From Streptomyces sp. NBC_00162 (GTDB lineage Bacteria > Actinomycetota > Actinomycetes > Streptomycetales > Streptomycetaceae), in NCBI RefSeq assembly GCF_024611995.1, contig NZ_CP102509.1:3286001-3350000 (forward strand): DNA of 64,000 nt, in the 5' to 3' direction. Below the pieces are notes generated by a model. The model did not search any database. It had not been told where the DNA came from and saw only the letters and a program-made list of their open reading frames with translations. The number at the start of each line of letters is the position of its first letter. Position 1 is the first letter of the stretch. This document shows, in pieces, positions 26,619 to 33,954 of the stretch. The position numbers were made by a program, and so were the translations under genes.

Positions 26619-27875
26619 TCAAGCCCGTACGAACGGGGCGAGTTCGGGATGGGCCTCGCACCAGGCGCGGCGTTCGCGGTCGACGGCCCGGCGGGCGGTG
26701 GCGTGCTGGTCCCCGGGCGGCGGGAGCTCGTCCATGTTCCGCTCGGCGGCGGCCATGGCGCCGGTGAACTCCCGTCCCGCGGAGGTCAGTCGGTCGTGCG
26801 CGCGCAGTACGGGCAGGACGGCGGCGACCTGGGCACGGCTGCGGGCGTGCTGGGCCCAGGCGCCGCGGGCTCCGTAGAGGGCGGCGCGCTGCCAGTACCC
26901 GGCCAGGGCCAGATGGGCGTACGCGCCGTGCAGGAGCCCTTCCAGCGGGCGGGGGTCGGCGCGCCAGGGGGCCCAGTACCGGGGGGTGCGGTCGGCGGTG
27001 TGCAGGGTCAGCACGTCGGCGAGGGCGGTGAGCTTGCCGTGCTGGACCTCGTGCACGAGGGTGGCGGCCAGCGCGGGCGGGGCCTGCGCACGGGCCAGTA
27101 CGGAACCGGCGGCCGCGGGCAGGGTGGCGCCGCTGGAGCGGGAGCCGCCGGCCAGCGGCACGACCGAGCGCAGCAGTTGGACGGTCTCCTCGGCGCGGGC
27201 GGTGTCGTACCGCTCGAGCAGGGTGAGCGCGCCGGCCCACTGGGTGTCCCAGCGCTTGTGGCCCTTGGGGGTGAGCCGGCGGGCGGGGCGGACGGGGGCC
27301 GGCCGGTCGGGGCCGGGCGCCCGGTAGGGGTCGAGGTCGTCGAGGGCGGTGCGGCCTCCGGGGAGGGTGTGCAGGGGCAGGGTGGCCGGGTGCCCGGGGT
27401 CCCAGGAGCGTTCGGTGAGGGCGAGCGGGCCGGGGCGGTCCGGGCGCAGCAGTCCGAGGGTGGGCAGGACGAGGCGCCCGTGCAGGGGCCGCAGGGTGTG
27501 GGTGAAGGCGAGCCCGGAGCGCAGGGCTGCGGCGACGGCGAGGGCCCCGAGGTGGCCGAGGTCCGGCGGGGGCCCGTACGGGGCGTGCAGGCGGCGCAGG
27601 GTCTCCTCGGCCCACACCCCGGTGGCGGGGTAGTGCAGGACGTCGCGGACGGCGCCCGGGTCGTGCCGTTCGGCCTCCTCCAGCAGGGCCCAGTGGTCGG
27701 CGGTCTCCCCGGCCCGGGCGCCGGGGGCGGCGTCGAGGACGGCGCGCAGCAGGACCAGGCGCTTGGAGCGGCGTACGTCGCGGACCAGGCGGGTGCCTTC
27801 GGTGCAGGGCTCGGTGGAGGCGAGGGCGCGCAGGGTGCGGGAGGAGACGGTGAAGGAGGCGAGGGCGGCGGTCAT
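26619..27875 (-). CDS. HExxH protein, putative aKG-type peptide beta-hydroxylase (fxs cassette)
   Basis: 418-residue protein that follows fxsB with an ATGA overlap. It begins in FTVSSRTLRALAS and carries the family motif HEVQH at 275-279 in ALAATLVHEVQHGKL, then a helical C-terminus. Members of this family accompany FxsB either as a separate protein or as a fused domain (FxsBH), and the HExxH was first read as a metallopeptidase but is now usually called an iron/2-oxoglutarate-dependent peptide hydroxylase. Expected role: second tailoring step on the FxsA precursor. Which chemistry it performs here is inference. Confidence 0.82.
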   Translation of the reverse strand: MTAALASFTVSSRTLRALASTEPCTEGTRLVRDVRRSKRLVLLRAVLDAAPGARAGETADHWALLEEAERHDPGAVRDVLHYPATGVWAEETLRRLHAPYGPPPDLGHLGALAVAAALRSGLAFTHTLRPLHGRLVLPTLGLLRPDRPGPLALTERSWDPGHPATLPLHTLPGGRTALDDLDPYRAPGPDRPAPVRPARRLTPKGHKRWDTQWAGALTLLERYDTARAEETVQLLRSVVPLAGGSRSSGATLPAAAGSVLARAQAPPALAATLVHEVQHGKLTALADVLTLHTADRTPRYWAPWRADPRPLEGLLHGAYAHLALAGYWQRAALYGARGAWAQHARSRAQVAAVLPVLRAHDRLTSAGREFTGAMAAAERNMDELPPPGDQHATARRAVDRERRAWCEAHPELAPFVRA

Positions 27876-29149
27876 GAGGCGACCGCCGGGGGACGGGCGG
27901 CGGGGGTTCGGGCGGTGGGAGTTCGGGCCGCGCGCTCGAGGGCCGTGGCGATGTGCCGGATGAGGACCTGGAGATCCGCGCAGTACACGGACGGCTGCCG
28001 GAAGCCCTCGCCGGCCCGGTAGCGGTGCGGGTAGTGCCCGCCGCCGCACACCTCGACCAGTTCGCAGGCGCGGCAGCCGGCGGCGAGCGCGTCCCGGCCG
28101 AGCTGGCGGGCGGCGAACCCGGGGTGGTCGAGGAGCTGGTCGAAGCTGTGCGTGTCGAGGGTCATCCCGGTGGCGGCGGCGCCCTCGTAGGCGGACTTCA
28201 GCGAATCGGCCTGTTCGATGGAGCCATCGGTCTCGATGACGGCGGTGGCGGCGGGCGCGAGCCCGAGGGTCTCGGTGGCGGCGGGCAGGCCGAGCAGCAG
28301 GGCGATGATCTCCTCGAAGGTCCGGATCCGGGTGCGCCGCACTCCGTCGTGCCACCAGCGTTCGAAGACGGCGAGGAGCCAGTCGGCGTACGGGGTCCCG
28401 CGGGGGCGGTGGCCGGGCGGCGGGGAGCTCCAGTTGGCGAGCGGCAGCAGCAGCCCGACGCTGGGCGGGGCGAAGGCGAGCAGGGACTCGTACGTCTCGA
28501 CGGGGTCGTGGGCGAGGTCGATGACGCAGAGCACCCCGGCGTAGCTGTCCGGATGCCGTGCCAGCAGCCGCAGGCCGCGGGCGGCGGCGGCGAATCCGGG
28601 GCGTCCGGCGTGGTCCACGCGCCGGGTGTTGTGCGCGGGGAGCCCTCCGTCGAGGCTGACGCCGACGCGGATCCCGGCGGCGGCCAGCGCGGCGAGGCGG
28701 CCGCGGGTGAGGAGGGTGCCGTTGGTCTGGACGGTGGCGGTGACGCGGGTGCGCGGGGCGGCCGCGGCCACGGCGGCCCGTACGGCGTCGACGGGCTCGG
28801 CCAGCCGGGCGGGCGCGGTGAGCAGCGGTTCGCCGCCGTGCAGGACGAGGTCGACGCGGGGCAGGTCGTGGACGGCGGCGTGCTCGGCGATCCGCTCGGC
28901 GGCTCGGGCGGCGGTGGCCGGGGCCATGAGGGCGGGCTGGGCGCGCCAGCCCTGGTCGGCCATCTCGTAGACGTAGCAGTAGGTGCAGGCGAGGTTGCAG
29001 CGGCTGCGCGTCTTGAGCACGAACTGCCGGATGGGATGGGGCCGGTGTCCGGCGGCGCGCAGGGCGGGCACGTCGAGCCGGATGTAGGGCCAGGGCGCGT
29101 GGGTCCGGTGCGCGATCTGTTCGGCCGCGCTCGTCTGGGTGTGCCTCAT
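27872..29149 (-). CDS. fxsB: Radical SAM/SPASM peptide maturase, FxsB family
   Basis: 425-residue radical SAM enzyme. The [4Fe-4S]-AdoMet motif is CNLACTYC (Cys51, Cys55, Cys58), followed by VDLVLHGGEPLL (the GGE motif), TVQTNGTLL and VGVSLDGG. The C-terminus has a SPASM-like auxiliary cluster region (CRACELVEVCGGGHYPHRY and a later Cys). FxsB enzymes act on short precursors ending in an F-x-S motif, most likely forming a side-chain crosslink. The ATG at 29149 lies 211 bases downstream of the precursor gene, and its 3' end overlaps the HExxH gene by four bases. Confident family call; product structure unknown. Confidence 0.93.
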   Translation of the reverse strand: MRHTQTSAAEQIAHRTHAPWPYIRLDVPALRAAGHRPHPIRQFVLKTRSRCNLACTYCYVYEMADQGWRAQPALMAPATAARAAERIAEHAAVHDLPRVDLVLHGGEPLLTAPARLAEPVDAVRAAVAAAAPRTRVTATVQTNGTLLTRGRLAALAAAGIRVGVSLDGGLPAHNTRRVDHAGRPGFAAAARGLRLLARHPDSYAGVLCVIDLAHDPVETYESLLAFAPPSVGLLLPLANWSSPPPGHRPRGTPYADWLLAVFERWWHDGVRRTRIRTFEEIIALLLGLPAATETLGLAPAATAVIETDGSIEQADSLKSAYEGAAATGMTLDTHSFDQLLDHPGFAARQLGRDALAAGCRACELVEVCGGGHYPHRYRAGEGFRQPSVYCADLQVLIRHIATALERAARTPTARTPAARPPAVAS

Positions 29150-29259
29150 CGCAGTACCTCCCGCCCCCGTACACCGCAGGGAGGCGCCCCCTGCGGACGG
29201 TCCATCCCTGCCCTTCGGACGGCCTCGGCTAACGGCGGAAAGTGGTCAACCGGCCTGTG

Positions 29260-29355
29260 GTCCGCGTGACTCGGGCCACTCGTGCGGCTTCGGTGTCTTC
29301 GGTGTCTCAGGGGGCTTCGGGCGACTCGGGCGGCCGAGGTGACTCGGGTGGCGCC
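29260..29355. repeat. Degenerate short repeats between fxsA and fxsB
   Basis: A run of roughly 9-10-base units based on (G)ACTCGGG and CTTCGG(TG) (three copies of GACTCGGG and three of CTTCGG) fills the gap between precursor and maturase genes. It is not convincingly coding in any frame. It may form RNA structure that lowers maturase expression relative to the precursor. Confidence 0.4.
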
Positions 29356-29360
29356 CCGGG

Positions 29361-29555
29361 TCAATCGACCCCGGAGTCGAAGGCGTTCAGGATCTCGGCC
29401 GGGTGGGTCACCCGCTCGACCATGCCCTCGATCACCTGGGCCAGCACGGGATGGTCGATCCCGCGCAGCGCCGCCAGATCCAGCCCGGAGAGGTCCGGGA
29501 GCCGTCCGGGGCACTTGTGGACCACCACTGCCACGTCCTGATCCTTCGTCACCAT
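29361..29555 (-). CDS. fxsA: FxSxx-COOH-type precursor peptide (FxsA)
   Basis: 64-residue peptide. A leader-like stretch (DLSGLDLAALRGIDHPVLAQ) matches the conserved leader region of FxSxx precursors, and the C-terminus is NAFDSGVD. It therefore carries the Phe-x-Ser motif one residue further from the carboxy end (F-x-S-x-x-x) than the family name implies. ATG 29555 is preceded by AGGGGGA. It lies immediately upstream of fxsB and downstream of the vWA/TPR gene on the same strand. It is the expected substrate of FxsB and of the HExxH enzyme. Confidence 0.85.
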   Translation of the reverse strand: MVTKDQDVAVVVHKCPGRLPDLSGLDLAALRGIDHPVLAQVIEGMVERVTHPAEILNAFDSGVD

Positions 29556-29654
29556 GGGCCGCCCGTCCCCCTGTTGCGTCGCACGTTCGATGGTCCACTG
29601 CCCTTTCCCCTCCCCCGCTGCCCGGAAACGGCCGGGCCGGGGGCGCAGGGCGGC

Positions 29655-32600
29655 TCAGAGGGCCGCCTCCAGAGCGCTGATCCGCCCGGCGAGCGCCTCG
29701 GACCGCCCCTCCCACTGCCCCTCGGACCGCCCCTCGGCACCCGCGCCGAGCCGCCCCCACAATTCCAGCGCCGAGCGGTACGCGTCCAGGGCCGCCCGGG
29801 GCCGGGCCAGCCGCTCGAGTACCTCCCCGCGCAGCTCCTGCACGCGGGCCGCGAGCTGCACGGCGAGATCCTGGCGCTCCTCGCGGTCGGCCTCGAGGGC
29901 GGACCGCCAGGCCCGCCGGTAGGAGTCCGCCGCCCGGTCGAGGCGGTCCGCCGCCCGGGTGTGGCCGTGGATCTCCAGCTGCACGTCCGCGTGGTCCCGC
30001 CAGGCGCGGGCCCGTTCCAGCGGGCTGCGGCTCTGCCGGACGGCGAGTTCCAGCAGGTACTCCGCCTCCCGCAGGTCCACCGGGTCCCCTTCGTAGGTGT
30101 GCCGCAGCCGCAGCCCGGTGGCCAGCCTCAGCAGCCGGTGCGCCGCCCCCGGGTCGGACTGCGGCACCGCCGCCCGGCTGTCGCGCAGCACGCGTACGGC
30201 GGCCCCGGTGAACCGCCGCCCGTCGGCGGCCCGGGCCCGCTCCAGCAGTACGTCACCCCACTCGGGCAGCAGCTCCCCGAAGGCCTCCGCGTCCCGGGGG
30301 ATCAGCCGCCGGGCCCTGCCGTACGCCTCGGCGGCCTCCTCCAGCGCCACCGGGTCGGCGTCCCGCTCGTACCGGGCCCGGTGCACCCGCGCCAGGCACA
30401 CCAGGGCGGCCACCCGCAGTTCGGGATCCCCGCCCGCCTCCCCGAAGGCCGCGTCCAGCTCCCCGGCCGCCTCCTCGAGCCGCCCGGGCAGGTACCGCAG
30501 CGCGCCGGCCAGCTCGACCCGGGTCCGGGCGCGCGTCTCCCGCCCGGCGGCGTCCTCCGCGGTCAGGCCGGTCACGGCCAGGCGGGCCGCGGCCTGTTCG
30601 GCCAGGGCCGTGCGCTCGGCCGGGTCGGGCGTGTGGGGCAGCAGGGCCAGCAGGACGCGGCCCAGGGCCCGTTGCAGCTCGGGGTACGCCGCGCCGTCGT
30701 CGTCGGCGGCGGCGGCAGCGCCTGCGACGGGCTCCAGGGCGGCCCGCGCCTCGCGCAGCGCGCCCGGGTCCTCGCGCAGCGCGCTCAGCCGGATCAGGGT
30801 CTCGGCCCGGCGCACCGCGCAGTCCCGGCGCAGCCCGGGGTCGGCGGAGGCGCTCGCCGCCGCGAACTCCCGGTCGGCGGCGGCCAGCAGATCCGCCCGG
30901 GGTTCGGCGACCAGCGCCCGCTCGTACAGCACCCGGCCCAGCACGGCCCGGGCCGGGGCCGTGCGCAGGCCCGTCACGGTCCGCTCCGCCTCGGTGAGGA
31001 GTTCCGGGTCCCGCTGCGCCGCCCACAGCCGCAGCAGCGCGCCGGCCAGTTCGGTCTCGGCCTCCTCCGGCGGGTCGCCGGGCCCGGGCGGGGCCGCGAC
31101 CGCCCGGCGCAGTACGGCCACGGCCTCGTAGAGCGCCCGCGCGTCCCCGTCCGCTTCCCCGTTCCCGTCCCGGTCCGCGTCGGCGAGCCGCTCCCGCGCG
31201 GCGCGCACCGCTCCGGCCCTCCCGGGCGGCGCCGGGGGCGTGACGGCCTCGCGCACCGGCGGGCCCTCCTCGGGCATGCCGGGCAGGTAGCGCCGTACGA
31301 CCTTGGCCGAGACCTGCGCGAAGGCCCGCGGGAGCCGCCCGGCGGGGACCCGATCGGCGTCCCCCGGACCCGGGCCAGGGCCAGGGCCCGACCCCGGGCC
31401 AGGGCCGCCCTCGGCCGCCTCGGGCGGTGCTCCGGTGAGCTGAGAGACGGCGAGCGCGGGAAAGTTCCGTACGCCCCGCCCGAAGTGGGCCAGCACGTAC
31501 TCCGAGCAGTGCTTGAGCACGAGAGCGGCCTCGTCCCGCCCCAGCGGCCCCAGCAGCACGTCCTGCACCCCGGGGGCGAACTCGTACCACTGGCCGGGGG
31601 TGTCCGCGCTGCGCCTCAGCAGGCCGCTCAGCAGTACCTCGGCCAGGTCCGAGGGTTCGGAGTCGGGCAGCATCGTGCGCTGCACCAGCCGCATGACGGG
31701 CAGCGTCAGCGGGGCCGCCGACAGGTACACGGCCAGCTGTACGGCCCGGGGCGCGGACGAGGACCGGAACCGCGCCACCAGCTCGCGCGGCGGCCGTACG
31801 GCACGGGGCGGCGGCAGGGGCGCGGCCGGGTGGGCGGCCAGCACCCGGCCCACTTCGGCCGGTACCGGGCCGGTGCCGATTCCGGCGACGAGCCGGGCCC
31901 ATGCCCCGAGGGCGATGGCGCTCGGCGGCAGCACGGGCACGGTGAGCCCTCCCGTGGGCCGCCCGGGCAGCGGCGGCCGGTCCGACCGGAATTTCAGCTT
32001 CCCCGCGCTGCCCTCGACCCGGGAGAGCGTGCCGCGCTCGGTCGGCAGCCAGCTGCGTCCCCACAGCCGCTGGGGCAGCGGCTGGACGACCACGCACGGG
32101 GTGCATTCGGCCCAGCGGTGCAGCAGCCGCTGGGCCGAGCCCTCGCGCCACAGCGGTCCGGCGCAGTCGGAGACCACCATGGTCAGCGCCCGGCCGGTGG
32201 GGTCGCGCAGCTGGTCCCCCGAGCGCAGCCCGGCGCCGGGCACGGGGCCGCGCCCGAGCGCCGCGGTACCGTCGGCGAGCCGGTGCAGGTAGTGCACCTG
32301 GACGTCCCGGAAGGCCCCCAACCGCTCGCACACGGTGCGCAGTTCCTCGAACATGTCCTGCCACACCGCCATCGACGGCGACGCGTCCATCACCAGCCGT
32401 ACGGTGGCCTCGCGCCGGCTCTCCGGTTTGAGCACCGGGATGATCAGCCCGAGGGCCCGGGCGCTGGCCTCGGCGGTGGCCGGTTCGTCGAGCACCGTCC
32501 GGATGGGCGGGGCGGGTGGGCGGTGCCGCTGGAGGGCGCGCAGGGCCCGCTGTATCTCGAGGATCCGGGGCAGCGCGGCCGCCCCGGGCACCCGTACGGG

Positions 32601-32915
32601 CACCCCGCGCTCCCCGGGCGGCTCCCCGGTGAGCTCCGCTTCCGCTTCGCCGGCGCGGCGCGGCCCGGGCGCGTAGAGCCTGATCGGATCCTCAGTCTCC
32701 GTTTCCACCCGCTCGGGATCCTCGGGCAGCCTGACCGGATCATCAGCCTCCGGCTCGGGTACGGGCACCTCCGCACCCGGCGCCGGCTGCCCGGGCCGGC
32801 GGATCCGTGCGGCCAGCCACAGCGCGTCGGCGAGCTCCTCGGCGGACGGATCGAGCCCGGCGCGGCGCAGCAGCGCGGCCAGTTCGCGGATGCCGGGCGG
32901 TCCGGCGGGCGGCAC
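29655..32915 (-). CDS. SAV_2336-type protein: vWA-like domain plus TPR-like repeats
   Basis: 1086-residue cytoplasmic protein. The N-terminus (GIRELAALLRRAGLDPSAEELADALWLAARI) is the SAV_2336 N-terminal domain; an acidic linker follows; a von Willebrand A-like domain begins near 165 with RREATVRLVMDASPSM, giving a MIDAS-like D177-x-S179-x-S181, and MVVSDCAGPLW. The last 500 residues are Ala/Leu/Arg-rich helical repeats like TPRs. In vWA-MoxR-VMAP systems the vWA protein is the substrate or adaptor of the MoxR ATPase. GTG 32915 lies six bases after the MoxR stop with GAGG upstream. Downstream is the precursor peptide, linking this module to the RiPP genes. Confidence 0.88.
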   Translation of the reverse strand: MPPAGPPGIRELAALLRRAGLDPSAEELADALWLAARIRRPGQPAPGAEVPVPEPEADDPVRLPEDPERVETETEDPIRLYAPGPRRAGEAEAELTGEPPGERGVPVRVPGAAALPRILEIQRALRALQRHRPPAPPIRTVLDEPATAEASARALGLIIPVLKPESRREATVRLVMDASPSMAVWQDMFEELRTVCERLGAFRDVQVHYLHRLADGTAALGRGPVPGAGLRSGDQLRDPTGRALTMVVSDCAGPLWREGSAQRLLHRWAECTPCVVVQPLPQRLWGRSWLPTERGTLSRVEGSAGKLKFRSDRPPLPGRPTGGLTVPVLPPSAIALGAWARLVAGIGTGPVPAEVGRVLAAHPAAPLPPPRAVRPPRELVARFRSSSAPRAVQLAVYLSAAPLTLPVMRLVQRTMLPDSEPSDLAEVLLSGLLRRSADTPGQWYEFAPGVQDVLLGPLGRDEAALVLKHCSEYVLAHFGRGVRNFPALAVSQLTGAPPEAAEGGPGPGSGPGPGPGPGDADRVPAGRLPRAFAQVSAKVVRRYLPGMPEEGPPVREAVTPPAPPGRAGAVRAARERLADADRDGNGEADGDARALYEAVAVLRRAVAAPPGPGDPPEEAETELAGALLRLWAAQRDPELLTEAERTVTGLRTAPARAVLGRVLYERALVAEPRADLLAAADREFAAASASADPGLRRDCAVRRAETLIRLSALREDPGALREARAALEPVAGAAAAADDDGAAYPELQRALGRVLLALLPHTPDPAERTALAEQAAARLAVTGLTAEDAAGRETRARTRVELAGALRYLPGRLEEAAGELDAAFGEAGGDPELRVAALVCLARVHRARYERDADPVALEEAAEAYGRARRLIPRDAEAFGELLPEWGDVLLERARAADGRRFTGAAVRVLRDSRAAVPQSDPGAAHRLLRLATGLRLRHTYEGDPVDLREAEYLLELAVRQSRSPLERARAWRDHADVQLEIHGHTRAADRLDRAADSYRRAWRSALEADREERQDLAVQLAARVQELRGEVLERLARPRAALDAYRSALELWGRLGAGAEGRSEGQWEGRSEALAGRISALEAAL

Positions 32916-32921
32916 GGCCCG

Positions 32922-33932
32922 TCACCTCGGGCGGTCGAGGCGCTGGATGAGCAGGTCCGCAAGGTCCTCCCGGGTGGGCGGGGCGGCGTAGTGGGTCAGG
33001 TAGACGGCGTTCAGCAGCTGGTCGGCGGCGACCAGCTCGGACTGCGACCGGCTGAGGAACTCCCGGATCAGGTCGGCCCCCAACTGGGCGGCCTCCTCCC
33101 CGAGGTGGGCGCGGACCATGGTGGCGAGCCGCTTCTCACCGGGCTGTCCGAGCTTGAGCTGAATGCAGCGCCGCAGCAGCGCGGCGGGGAAGTCCCGCTC
33201 CCCGTTGCTGGTCAGGATGATGAAGGGGAAGGCCCGGCAGCGCACCCGGCCGCCCATGACGGTCACCTTCGACCCGTCGTCCGTGAGCACCTGCACCTCG
33301 GGCTCGGTGTCGGCCACCCGCTCCAGCTCGGGAAGGGCGAACTCCCCTTCCTCCAGTACGTTCAGCAGGTCGTTGGGGAGGTCGATGTCGCTCTTGTCGA
33401 GCTCGTCGACGAGCAGGACCCGGGGCCGCGCGGTGGGCAGCAGGGCGGTGCCCAGCGGCCCGAGCCGGATGTACTTGCCGATCCCCGGAGCCCCGCCCGG
33501 AGCCCCGCCGCTCGCCGCGATCTGCACGTCCTGGAGCCGGGCGAGGGCGTCGTAGCGGTAGAGCCCGTCCTGGAGCACGGTCCGCGACACCACCGGCCAG
33601 CGCAGCACCCGCCCCAGCTTCAGCTCGTGGGCGACGGCGTGCGCGAGGGTGGACTTGCCCGTGCCGGGAAAGCCCGTCACCAGCAGCGGCCGGCGCAGGT
33701 ACAGGGCGGCGTTGATGGCCTCCAGCTCCTCCGGCTCGGGCCGGTGCAGCTCGGCGGCCTGCCGGTGGGCCCCGAGCCGCCGGGCGACGTTCCCGTCCGT
33801 CACCGCCGCCGGACCGCCCGCCTCCACCACGGGCCCGCCGTCGAAGTCCCGCCACGGCGGCGGATCGGGCAGGGCCTCGATCCCGTCGTGCGGCTCACCG
33901 ACACCTCGGTATATGAGCCATTCGTCGTTCAT
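32922..33932 (-). CDS. MoxR-type AAA+ ATPase
   Basis: 336-residue AAA+ ATPase of the MoxR/YehL-like branch. Seen: Walker A GFPGTGKS (87-94), Walker B VLLVDELDKSD (about 172-182), sensor 1 in IILTSNGERDFP (about 239-249) and the arginine pair RRC near 254. The N-terminal tail (MNDEWLIYRGVGEPHDGI) is specific to this subgroup. MoxR ATPases remodel a partner vWA protein, here the SAV_2336-type gene six bases downstream. The ATG at 33932 follows the protease stop by 22 bases. Middle gene of a three-gene vWA-MoxR-VMAP-like unit. Confidence 0.9.
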   Translation of the reverse strand: MNDEWLIYRGVGEPHDGIEALPDPPPWRDFDGGPVVEAGGPAAVTDGNVARRLGAHRQAAELHRPEPEELEAINAALYLRRPLLVTGFPGTGKSTLAHAVAHELKLGRVLRWPVVSRTVLQDGLYRYDALARLQDVQIAASGGAPGGAPGIGKYIRLGPLGTALLPTARPRVLLVDELDKSDIDLPNDLLNVLEEGEFALPELERVADTEPEVQVLTDDGSKVTVMGGRVRCRAFPFIILTSNGERDFPAALLRRCIQLKLGQPGEKRLATMVRAHLGEEAAQLGADLIREFLSRSQSELVAADQLLNAVYLTHYAAPPTREDLADLLIQRLDRPR

Positions 33933-33954
33933 CGGTGCTGCTCCCTCCTGCCGG

